This document shows positions 55,964 to 63,145 of a stretch of DNA of 64,000 bases, in pieces. The notes beneath the pieces were generated by a model. The model was not told the origin of the DNA and ran no database searches. It was given only the letters and a program-made list of their open reading frames with translations. The position numbers were made by a program, and so were the translations under genes. Source of the DNA: Falsiroseomonas algicola (GTDB lineage Bacteria; Pseudomonadota; Alphaproteobacteria; Acetobacterales; Acetobacteraceae); NCBI RefSeq assembly GCF_011040385.1, contig NZ_JAAIKB010000012.1, positions 113,455-177,454 on the forward strand, in the 5' to 3' direction. The first letter of the stretch is position 1. Each line of letters opens with the position of its first letter.

Positions 55964-56841
55964 GCACGCGCCAAATCCCGACCTGCAAGGGCCCGGACCC
56001 CGATACGCGCACGCCGCGCCTGGTGCTGCCGCCCGGCGCCGTCGATGCCCATTGCCACGTCTTCGGCCCCGGCGACGTCTTCCCCTATGCCGCGGACCGC
56101 GCCTATACGCCGCCCGATGCGCCCTATGAGGGGCTGGTCGCGCTGCACCGGAAGCTCGGCGTTTCCCGCGCCGTCATCGTCCACGCCTCCTGCCACGGCA
56201 GCGACATGACGGTGACGCTGGACGGCATCGCGCGGTCCAACGGCGCCATGAAGGGCGTGGCCGTCGTCGATCCCGGCGTGACGGATGCGGAACTCGCGAG
56301 GCTGGACGCCGGCGGCATCCGCGGCGTGCGCTTCAACTTCGTGAAGCATCTCGGCGGCATGCCGGACATGGCCTTCTTCCAGCGCGTGCTGGCGCAGGTG
56401 GAGCCGCTCGGCTGGCATGTCGTGCTGCACCTCGATGCGCAGGACATCGTGCCGCTGGCGCCGGTCATCTCCGCCATCCGCGTGCCGTTCGTCATCGACC
56501 ATATGGGCCGCGTGAAGGCGAAGGACGGCGTCGATCAGCCCGCCTTCCGCCAGTTGCTGGACCTCATGAAGAACCCGCTGGCCTGGGTGAAGATCTGCGG
56601 GTCGGAGCGTGTGTCCTCCGCCGGCGCCCCCTTCACCGATGCCGTGCCCTTCGCCCAGGCGCTGCTGGCCGCCGCGCCGGATCGCTGCCTCTGGGGCACG
56701 GACTGGCCGCATCCGAACATCGCCGGCGACATGCCCAACGACGGCGACCTGGTCGACCTGCTCGGCGCCATGACCGACGACGCTGGCCTGATCAAGCGCG
56801 TGACGGTGGACAACCCCGACCGCCTCTACTGGGCGCGGTAG
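55960..56841 (+). CDS. 2-pyrone-4,6-dicarboxylate hydrolase-like amidohydrolase (LigI type)
   Basis: 293 residues, cog-type amidohydrolase barrel. DAHCHVFGPG (His31, His33) with FPYAADRAYTPPDAP is the LigI fingerprint, followed by IVHASCHGSD, FVIDHMGRV and WGTDWPHPN with the catalytic Asp. LigI opens 2-pyrone-4,6-dicarboxylate to 4-oxalomesaconate in the protocatechuate 4,5-cleavage pathway. GTG start within the previous stop. It shares an operon with the GalB-like gene, whose substrate is that product; the ring-cleaving LigAB and LigC are not in the window. Confidence 0.83.
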   Translation: MSTRQIPTCKGPDPDTRTPRLVLPPGAVDAHCHVFGPGDVFPYAADRAYTPPDAPYEGLVALHRKLGVSRAVIVHASCHGSDMTVTLDGIARSNGAMKGVAVVDPGVTDAELARLDAGGIRGVRFNFVKHLGGMPDMAFFQRVLAQVEPLGWHVVLHLDAQDIVPLAPVISAIRVPFVIDHMGRVKAKDGVDQPAFRQLLDLMKNPLAWVKICGSERVSSAGAPFTDAVPFAQALLAAAPDRCLWGTDWPHPNIAGDMPNDGDLVDLLGAMTDDAGLIKRVTVDNPDRLYWAR

Positions 56842-56865
56842 GCGCCCCGGCGGGGGAGGGGCGAC

Positions 56866-57387
56866 CTACCCCCGCTGATACCGCCGCGGCGGCGCCTTCA
56901 TCTCCGCCATGGTGATCACGGGATGCGGCCCCGGGTTCCGCCGCCACATCGACCAGTTCAGCACGCAGGCGAAGGTCACCCAGGCGAGGTAGGGCACCAT
57001 CAGCCAGGCCGCCGTCGCGCTCACGGGCGCGAAGGTCACGACGCAAGCGAGGATGGAGGCCCAGAGCGCGACCGCCTCCGCGAGTGCGAGCCCCAGCCGC
57101 CGCACGCCGAAGAACAGCACGGACCACAGCGCGTTCAGCACCAGCTGCACCGCCCAGATGCCGAGGGCGAGCTGGAAGCCCTCCACCCGCCAGACCAGCC
57201 AGGCCGCCACCGCGATCATGATGTAGAGAAGCGACCAGGCGACCGGGAAGGCCCAGTCCGGCGGTAGCCAGGATGGCCGGTCCAGCCGGTCATACCACTC
57301 CCCCGGCTTGAAGATCGCGCCGGTGCAGGCCGCCGCGAAGCAGACCGCGAAGAAGCCCAGCAGGGCGAAGGTCGAATGCCAATCCAT
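56866..57387 (-). CDS. TspO/MBR family protein
   Basis: 173 residues with five membrane segments and many Trp. KPGEWYDRLDRPSWLPPDWAF is split around the first loop, and LNALWSVLFFGVRRLGLA and VPYLAWVTFACVLNWSMWRRN are typical of tryptophan-rich sensory proteins. TspO binds porphyrins and responds to light or oxygen in purple bacteria. The ATG at 57387 is used rather than one at 57423. It is convergent with the LigI-like gene (24-base gap). Confidence 0.87.
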   Translation of the reverse strand: MDWHSTFALLGFFAVCFAAACTGAIFKPGEWYDRLDRPSWLPPDWAFPVAWSLLYIMIAVAAWLVWRVEGFQLALGIWAVQLVLNALWSVLFFGVRRLGLALAEAVALWASILACVVTFAPVSATAAWLMVPYLAWVTFACVLNWSMWRRNPGPHPVITMAEMKAPPRRYQRG

Positions 57388-57435
57388 GCCCGGGACATGG
57401 GCGCATGGCGCACCCATGTCCACAACAAAGGGCGC

Positions 57436-58398
57436 TCAGCTCACCTTCAGTCCCGCCGCCTCGATCACCCGTGACCATTTCGCATTCTCGGCGCGGACGA
57501 AGTCGCCGAAGGGCCCGGGCTCCAGCTGGAAGGCGCGGCACCCATTGTCGCTGAGCTGCTGGACCACCTGCGGCGTCTCCGTCGCCCGCTTCAGCGCGGC
57601 CGAGAGCCTGGCCACCACCGGCGCCGGCATCCCCGCCGGCCCGACGATCCCCCACCAGGGGGCGGCGGTGAAGCCGGGCAGCGCGGCCTCCCCGATCGTC
57701 GGCACGTCGGGCGCCTGCGCCGCGCGCACGCCCGTCGTCACCGCCAGCGCCTGGATGCGGCCGGCCCGCACATTCTCCTGCACCGTGGAGAAGGCGTCGA
57801 AGTAGTAGTCGAGCCGCCCGCCGACCAGATCCGCCGTCGCCTGCGCCGAACCGCGATAGGGCACATGCGTCGCCTGGATGCCGGCGGCGCTGTTGAAGGC
57901 CTCCGCCGTCAGGTGGCTGGTCGATCCCTGGCCGGAGGAGGCGTAGTTCAGCTTCCCGGGATTGGCCTTCGCATGGTCGATGAAGCCGCGCAGCGTCGTC
58001 GGCAGCCCGGTCCGCGTGACCAGCGCGAAGGGCCCGTCGCCGATCGGGCCGATGAAGCTGAAGTCGCGGTCGGGGTTCCAGGGCGTGTCGCGCTCGATCA
58101 GCGGGCGATAGAAGGACCCCGCGCCGGCGATCAGGATGGAATAGCCATCGGGCGGCGATTTGGTGACGTTCTCCGTCCCGATCGCGCCACCCGCCCCGGC
58201 GCGGTGGTCATAGACCAGCGCCTGGCCGAGATGCGGCACCATCGCATCGCCCACGATCCGCGCGATGTTGGCCGTGGCGCCGCCCGGCGGCCAGGGGATG
58301 ACGAAGCGGATGGGCCGCGTCGGCCAATTGTCCTGCGCCAGGGCTGGCGCCGCCAGCACCCCCGCGCCGGCCGCCAGCAGCATGCGTCGCGTCGTCAT
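57436..58398 (-). CDS. Bug-family periplasmic solute-binding protein
   Basis: 320 residues, twin-arginine-like signal MTTRRMLLAAGAGVLAAPAL. Motifs: IPWPPGGATANIARI and YDHRAGAGGAIG; the second has YDHR where most have VENR. AGGGAG is eight bases from the ATG. It is transcribed with no clear catabolic partner on its strand and diverges from the GST gene across a large inverted repeat. Confidence 0.86.
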   Translation of the reverse strand: MTTRRMLLAAGAGVLAAPALAQDNWPTRPIRFVIPWPPGGATANIARIVGDAMVPHLGQALVYDHRAGAGGAIGTENVTKSPPDGYSILIAGAGSFYRPLIERDTPWNPDRDFSFIGPIGDGPFALVTRTGLPTTLRGFIDHAKANPGKLNYASSGQGSTSHLTAEAFNSAAGIQATHVPYRGSAQATADLVGGRLDYYFDAFSTVQENVRAGRIQALAVTTGVRAAQAPDVPTIGEAALPGFTAAPWWGIVGPAGMPAPVVARLSAALKRATETPQVVQQLSDNGCRAFQLEPGPFGDFVRAENAKWSRVIEAAGLKVS

Positions 58399-58425
58399 CC
58401 CAGCAGACTCCCTCTGTCCGGAAGG

Positions 58426-58460
58426 CATGTTGCGCGATGCAGCATGAAGCCCGCAACATG
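58426..58460. promoter_or_regulatory. Inverted repeat in divergent gap, candidate operator
   Basis: CATGTTGCG (58426-58434) and CGCAACATG (58452-58460) are perfect inverted copies 17 bases apart, flanked on both outer sides by TCCGGA. It sits between the Bug start (58398) and the GST start (58485), where it could bind a regulator of both. Confidence 0.45.
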
Positions 58461-58484
58461 TCCGGACCAATCCGGAAGAAACGC

Positions 58485-59183
58485 ATGCAGCCGACCCTCC
58501 ATCTTGGAAGTGCCTGGTCGTCCTCCTGGTCGATCGTGGGATGGATGGCCTGCCGGCTCGGCGGACTCGAGGTCGCGGAGAACCGCATCTTCCTCTCCCG
58601 CCCCGATTCGCCGCCGAAGCTGAAGGCGATCTCGCCTTCCGGCCGAGTCCCCGCCCTGCATGTGGACGGGCCAGGGGGAACCATGGTGCTGTGGGACAGC
58701 CTGGCCATCGCGGAATGGCTGTGGGAACGCGATCCGACTTGCGCCATCTGGCCGAAGGACCCCGTGAAGCGCGCCTATGCCCGCTGCGTCGCCGCCGAGG
58801 TCCACAGCCATTTCGACGATGTCCGCAACGGCCTGCCGATGAACCTCATCAAGCGCTGGCCGATCCGCGATGGCCTGCCTTCCAACGTGAAGCTGATGGC
58901 CCGCCCCGGCGTCCGCGCCGGCACCGACCGGATGGAGGCGATGTGGCGCGACGCCCGCGCCCGCTATGGCGGCCCCTACATCGTGGGCGACGAGTTCTGC
59001 TTCGCCGACGCCGCCTTCGCGCCCATGTGCAGCCGCTACATCACCTATGGGGTCGAACTGGCCCCCGACAGCATGGACTTCATCGCCAGCGCCATGGAAA
59101 GCCCCCTGATGCGCGAATGGCGCGCCCGGGCGGAGCGGGAGGCCGATGAGGTCGGCCGCGACATCGTCATGGCTTCGCCCTGA
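58485..59183 (+). CDS. Glutathione S-transferase family protein
   Basis: 232 residues. An N-terminal thioredoxin-like domain (TLHLGSAWSSSWSIVGWMA, then LEVAENRIFLSR, GRVPALHVDG, LWDSLAIAEWL) and a helical C-terminal domain with GPYIVGDEFCFADAAFAPM, the N-capping box of GSTs. The start at 58485 has GGAAGA six bases upstream. It overlaps the RraA-family gene by one base, suggesting a shared role, perhaps with an aromatic or maleyl-type intermediate. Confidence 0.84.
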   Translation: MQPTLHLGSAWSSSWSIVGWMACRLGGLEVAENRIFLSRPDSPPKLKAISPSGRVPALHVDGPGGTMVLWDSLAIAEWLWERDPTCAIWPKDPVKRAYARCVAAEVHSHFDDVRNGLPMNLIKRWPIRDGLPSNVKLMARPGVRAGTDRMEAMWRDARARYGGPYIVGDEFCFADAAFAPMCSRYITYGVELAPDSMDFIASAMESPLMREWRARAEREADEVGRDIVMASP

Positions 59184-59893
59184 TGACGCCGATCGATCCC
59201 GCGCTGGTCGCGCAGCTTTCCGCCGTCGCGGTGCCGACGCTCTCCGCCATGCTCTATGCGCGGGGCCTCCGCACCCGCTTCCTGCACGGCATCGTGCCGG
59301 CGAACCCGGCCGCCGCCCGCCTCATCGCCCCCGCCGTCACCATCCGCGCCATCCCGGTGCGGGAGGATCTGCGCGATGCCGTGCTGAAGGGCGAGGCGCC
59401 AAACCTCCATCGCCGCTTCCTGTCGGAGGTGCCGCCCGGCGCGGCGGTGGTCTTCGCCACCGGCGGCGCCGCCCATACCTCCGTGCTCGGCGACATCATC
59501 GCCATGGCGATGCACCGCAAGGGCGTGGCGGGCATGGTGGTCGATACCGGCGTCAGCGACCTGCCGACCGTCGCGGCCATGGAGTTTCCGGTCTTCCATG
59601 GCGGCGGCTCCGCCCCCGTGCCCTCCGGCGCCGCGGTCATGGTGGTGGACCGGGACCTGCCGGTCTCGATCGGCCCCGTCGCCATCTTCCCCGACGACAT
59701 CATGGTGGGCGATGCCTCCGGCGTGATCTGCATCCCCCGCGCCATCGCCGCCGAGATCGCGGCCGAGGCGGTGGAGAAGGAGAAGCTGGAGGCCTGGATC
59801 CTGGAGGAGATCGCGCGGGGCGCGCCGCTGGAGGGCACCTACCCCCCCGATGCCGCCACCAAGGCCCGCTACAAGGCCGCGACCGGGGGGTAG
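59183..59893 (+). CDS. RraA family protein (HMG/CHA aldolase-like fold)
   Basis: 236 residues. The RraA fold is shown by LIAPAVTIRAIP, LGDIIAMAMHRKGVAGMVVD and FPVFHGGGSA. LigK-type aldolases, which split 4-carboxy-4-hydroxy-2-oxoadipate to pyruvate and oxaloacetate, need an Arg-Asp pair after the VVDG strand; here it reads Ser125-Asp126 (TGVSDLP), so the Arg is missing. It may be a lyase of altered specificity or not an aldolase. It starts inside the GST stop. Its own stop and that of the convergent protease lie in one palindrome. Confidence 0.8.
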   Translation: MTPIDPALVAQLSAVAVPTLSAMLYARGLRTRFLHGIVPANPAAARLIAPAVTIRAIPVREDLRDAVLKGEAPNLHRRFLSEVPPGAAVVFATGGAAHTSVLGDIIAMAMHRKGVAGMVVDTGVSDLPTVAAMEFPVFHGGGSAPVPSGAAVMVVDRDLPVSIGPVAIFPDDIMVGDASGVICIPRAIAAEIAAEAVEKEKLEAWILEEIARGAPLEGTYPPDAATKARYKAATGG

Positions 59894-59901
59894 CCTACCC
59901 C
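59887..59901. other. Palindrome containing the stops of two convergent genes
   Basis: GGGGTAGCCTACCCC is a perfect 7+1+7 inverted repeat. Its left TAG ends the RraA-family gene and its right CTA is the TAG of the minus-strand protease gene, with one base between the two stops. It could fold as a minimal hairpin on either transcript, but the loop is too short for a classic terminator. Confidence 0.5.
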
Positions 59902-60737
59902 ATGCAGCGCACGAACAGGGTGGAGGGATGGGCAATCTCCCCCACCTCCGCCGCCGTGCGCACGGGCTGTTCCGCCAGCGTCGGGTTCACGCCATTGGCG
60001 CGGAGGAAGGCCAGCGCCTCCGTCCCCTTCACCGCGAAGTTCACGTTCTGCGGGATGTCGCCCGTGCGCTGCGCGATCCGCTGCGCATTGAGCTTGGAGA
60101 CGATGACGCCCACCACCTGGCCCGACATGTCGAGCAGCGGCCCGCCCGAATTGCCGGGCTGCACCGGCGCGCTGATCTGGTACTGCCGCTGGTTGTCCGC
60201 GAGCCCCGCCAGCGCCGAGATCTCCCCGGTCGTCAGCGTCGGCCCGGAGGAGAGCAGCCCCGCCAGCGGGAAGCCGTAGGTCACAACGCCCTCGCCCCGG
60301 CGGACATTCACGTCGCGGCGAAAGGGCAGGGGAGGTCCCGCATCCGCCGGCACCTCGACCAGCGCCAGGTCGCGGTCGCGATCGCTGGTGATGACACGGG
60401 CCGGACGGTCGGCGCCGCCGGGCACCCGCACCTGCACGCTGCGGCATCCCTCGATGACGTGGTGATTGGTCAGCGCGCGCCCGGACGCCACGACGAAGCC
60501 GGTGCCGGAGGACACCATGCGTCCCGGCCCCGTCCCGGGCTGCGGCGCCCCCGGCTTGCCCGGAACGCCGGCCTGCGGGCCGGGCGGCAGCGGCGGCGGC
60601 TTGGTCGTCGGCAATGGCGGGAACTGCGTCTGCGGCCCGCCACCCCCGGCCGGCGGCGGCTTGCCCTGCCCCATCGCATCCCCCCCGGCGATCAGTCCGA
60701 GGAGCAGGGCGGGCAGCAGGGCGATGCGGCGGTGCAT
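59895..60737 (-). CDS. Secreted trypsin-like serine protease (HtrA/Deg-like catalytic domain)
   Basis: 280 residues. A signal peptide (HRRIALLPALLLGLIAGGDA, cleavage near AMGQG) leads to a Pro/Gly-rich linker (26-72), then a trypsin-like domain with His93 (LTNHHVIEG), Asp123 (RDRDLALVEV) and Ser197 (QPGNSGGPLL). No PDZ domain follows, so it is shorter than DegP. It should act in the periplasm or outside the cell. The ATG at 60737 is the one that begins the signal peptide. Confidence 0.86.
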   Translation of the reverse strand: MHRRIALLPALLLGLIAGGDAMGQGKPPPAGGGGPQTQFPPLPTTKPPPLPPGPQAGVPGKPGAPQPGTGPGRMVSSGTGFVVASGRALTNHHVIEGCRSVQVRVPGGADRPARVITSDRDRDLALVEVPADAGPPLPFRRDVNVRRGEGVVTYGFPLAGLLSSGPTLTTGEISALAGLADNQRQYQISAPVQPGNSGGPLLDMSGQVVGVIVSKLNAQRIAQRTGDIPQNVNFAVKGTEALAFLRANGVNPTLAEQPVRTAAEVGEIAHPSTLFVRCMG

Positions 60738-60800
60738 GATGCGGGAAGGATGGGGGCGCGTACCGGCCCCGGTCAACCATGCCGAAACAGCACGAAATGC

Positions 60801-61331
60801 TCATGCCAGGCTATAGACCCGCACCAGCACCGCCATCCTCGGCCGCAGGCTGTGCAGCGTGCCGACGAAGGCCAGGCGGTTCAGCCAGGCATGCGGGCCG
60901 TCGGGCGCCGTCACCTCGATGGTCGAGAAGCGATAATCCTCCCCGCCCTGGACCGGGGCCACCACCACCTTGTTCAGCACCGTGATGATGGCGCCGTCCT
61001 CCGCCTGCATCTCATAGAGCGCCTCCAGCCGCCGCACGCCGTCGCGCCGCACCAGCTGCCGGTCCGCCCCGCCGGGCAGCACGCGGCCGCGGATGCGCGG
61101 GCCGGCGAAGACGCCGCCGGTGATCGGCACCATCCGCCGCTCGCCGAGCGGGCCCTCCCCCATGGCCAGCGTCGGCGCCAGCTCCACCAGCGCCTCCCAG
61201 ACGAACTCGCTGCGGGGCAGCACCAGCGGCACGTTGGGTTCCAGGGGGCCCGACCCTTGCGCCAGCGCCGTCCCGGCTGCCAGCATCCCGACCGCGCCGA
61301 GCGCCCCGCGCCGCGTGACCTTGCCGTCCAT
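60801..61331 (-). CDS. DUF3237 domain protein with signal peptide
   Basis: 176 residues. A twin-arginine-like leader (KVTRRGALGAVGMLAAGTAL, cleavage AQG) precedes one DUF3237 barrel with RRMVPITGGVFAGPRIRGRV, LPGGADRQLVRRDGV and AEDGAIITVLNKV. The molecular role of DUF3237 is unknown. GGGAGGG is placed for the ATG at 61331. It diverges from the tannase-family gene over an AT-rich palindrome, so the two may be co-controlled. Confidence 0.83.
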   Translation of the reverse strand: MDGKVTRRGALGAVGMLAAGTALAQGSGPLEPNVPLVLPRSEFVWEALVELAPTLAMGEGPLGERRMVPITGGVFAGPRIRGRVLPGGADRQLVRRDGVRRLEALYEMQAEDGAIITVLNKVVVAPVQGGEDYRFSTIEVTAPDGPHAWLNRLAFVGTLHSLRPRMAVLVRVYSLA

Positions 61332-61380
61332 CGTCACCCTCCCTTCGCCGGTCGCATCAGGAAATCCTGGCGCCGGCCCG

Positions 61381-61409
61381 CTTGATTGTTATAGACCATA
61401 ATCATCAAG
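61381..61409. promoter_or_regulatory. AT-rich 29-bp imperfect palindrome, candidate operator/promoter
   Basis: The site begins CTTGAT and ends ATCAAG (61381-61386 and 61404-61409), with inner TTAT (61389-61392) and ATAA (61398-61401) arms about a GAC centre. It is the most AT-rich spot in its neighbourhood, midway in the divergent gap between the DUF3237 and tannase-family genes. It could hold both -10 regions and a repressor site. Confidence 0.5.
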
Positions 61410-61452
61410 TGACCGGCGCGCCAAGCGCCGCGTGAGGGGAGGGCCCGCCACC

Positions 61453-63093
61453 ATGATGTCCCGCCACGCCAGGCTGCTGGGATCGGCGCTCGCGCTGACC
61501 GGCGCCTTCGGCAGCGCCGCGCTCGCGCAGACCCGCGCCTGCGCCGACCTCACCGGCCTCGCCCGCCCCGACCTCCGCATCACGCGCGCCGAGGCCATCC
61601 CCGCCGGCACCCTGCCCACCGAGAATCGCGGCCGTGCCGCGCTCGCCGGTCCCGACCGCGCGCCCATGCCCGCGCATTGCGTGGTGGAAGGCATGATCGC
61701 GCCCCGTACCGGCGTCGGCGGCGTGAGCTTCGGCACCGGCTTCCAGCTCCGCCTGCCCGATGACTGGAACGGCAGGCTGCTCTTCCAGGGCGGCGGCGGG
61801 ATGGATGGCGTGGTGGTGGAGGCGACGGGCGTCATCCCCATTGCCGGCGCCACCGCCGCCCCCGCCCTGATGCGGGGCTACGCCACCGTCTCCACCGATG
61901 CCGGCCACCAGGGGCGGGACACGCGGGACGCGACCTTCGGCCTCGACCAGCAGGCCCGCTACGACTACGCCCAGGGCGCCGTCCCGGCGGTGACGCGGGA
62001 GGCGACCTCGATCCTCGCCAGCCGCTACGGCCGCGCGCCGGAACGCCGCTACTTCATGGGCTGCTCCAATGGTGGCCGGCAGGGGATGCTGGCGGCGCAG
62101 CGGGACCCGCTGCTGTTCGACGGCATCGTCGCCGGCAATCCCGGTTTTCGTCTCAGCCGCGCCGCCGTCGCCCAGGCCTGGGACGTGCAGGCGCTGCTGC
62201 GCGCGGCACCCCGGGACGCGGAAGGCCAGCCCGTGCTGGCGGCCTCCCTCACCCCCGCCGACATGACGCTGGTCGCCAATGCCGTGCTGGAATCCTGCGA
62301 CGGCGCCGATGGCCTCCGCGACGGGCTGATCCAGGCCCCCGCTTCCTGCCGCTTCGACCCGGCATCGCTCCGCTGCCCGACGGCGGAGAAGACCGCCACC
62401 TGCCTGGCGCCCGCGCAGGTGGAGGCGCTGCAGACCGTCTTCGGCGGCGCCCGCAACAGCCGGGGCGAGGCCATCTATGCCAGCTGGCCCTGGGATGCCG
62501 GCATCGCCGCCCCGGGCTGGCGCGCCTGGAAGCTCGGCACGTCGCAGACCGGGCGCCCCAACGCGCTGAACGCGACGCTCGCCGCCTCCTCCCTCGGCTA
62601 TTTCTTCCTGACGCCGCCGCGGCCCGACCTCGACCTGCTCGCCTTCGACTTCGACCGCGACACGCCGCTGACCGCGGAGACCGCCGCGATCAACGACGCC
62701 ACGGGGACGATGCTGTCGAGCTTCGCGCATCGCGGATCGCGCCTGCTGGTCTTCCACGGCAACAGCGACCCGGTCTTCTCGGCCCTCGACATCACCGCCT
62801 ATTGGGACCGCCTGGCGCGGGACAATGGCGGGGCGGAGTCGCTCGGTGCCTTCGCGCGCCTGTTCATGGTGCCCGGCATGGCCCATTGCGGCGGCGGCCC
62901 GGCCATGGAGGATTTCGACCCCCTGGCCGCGCTGGAAGCCTGGGTCGAACGGGGCGAGGCGCCGGCGCGCATCGTCGCCCGCGGCGCGTCCTTCCCCGGC
63001 CGCACCCGGCCGCACTGCCCCTACCCGCAGCAGGCGCACTACACCGGGGGAGACCCGGAGCGCGCCGAGAGCTTCGAGTGCCGCGCGCCGTGA
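61453..63093 (+). CDS. Tannase/feruloyl esterase family protein (MHETase-like family)
   Basis: 546 residues with a signal peptide ending ALAQ. Catalytic Ser205 is in GCSNGG, Asp439 in NSDPVF and His478 in MAHCGGG, and Cys204 and Cys479 next to Ser and His form the disulfide that marks tannases. The family hydrolyses esters of aromatic acids: gallate, ferulate and, in MHETase, mono-hydroxyethyl terephthalate. It is exported, so it could release aromatic acids taken up by Bug receptors encoded nearby. Substrate cannot be read from sequence. The ATG at 61453 follows GGAGGG by ten bases. Confidence 0.88.
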   Translation: MMSRHARLLGSALALTGAFGSAALAQTRACADLTGLARPDLRITRAEAIPAGTLPTENRGRAALAGPDRAPMPAHCVVEGMIAPRTGVGGVSFGTGFQLRLPDDWNGRLLFQGGGGMDGVVVEATGVIPIAGATAAPALMRGYATVSTDAGHQGRDTRDATFGLDQQARYDYAQGAVPAVTREATSILASRYGRAPERRYFMGCSNGGRQGMLAAQRDPLLFDGIVAGNPGFRLSRAAVAQAWDVQALLRAAPRDAEGQPVLAASLTPADMTLVANAVLESCDGADGLRDGLIQAPASCRFDPASLRCPTAEKTATCLAPAQVEALQTVFGGARNSRGEAIYASWPWDAGIAAPGWRAWKLGTSQTGRPNALNATLAASSLGYFFLTPPRPDLDLLAFDFDRDTPLTAETAAINDATGTMLSSFAHRGSRLLVFHGNSDPVFSALDITAYWDRLARDNGGAESLGAFARLFMVPGMAHCGGGPAMEDFDPLAALEAWVERGEAPARIVARGASFPGRTRPHCPYPQQAHYTGGDPERAESFECRAP

Positions 63094-63121
63094 GGGGCCC
63101 GGCGCCCCGGGGCACCATGCC

Positions 63122-63141
63122 TTCGGATGGTTCCATCCGAA
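63122..63141. terminator. Hairpin between convergent genes
   Basis: TTCGGATGG (63122-63130) pairs with CCATCCGAA (63133-63141) around two bases. It lies 28 bases after the tannase-family stop and four bases before the end of the minus-strand proline-rich gene. No T-run is present. Confidence 0.45.
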
Positions 63142-63145
63142 CCCA

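Noticed and set aside
59850..61385. A 511-codon plus-strand open frame across the protease and DUF3237 genes
   Set aside because: Spans two real minus-strand genes and their gap; low-complexity His/Arg/Gln sequence.
61405..63039. A 544-codon minus-strand open frame opposite the tannase-family gene
   Set aside because: Gly/Arg/Ala-rich shadow; the plus strand holds the signal peptide and catalytic triad.
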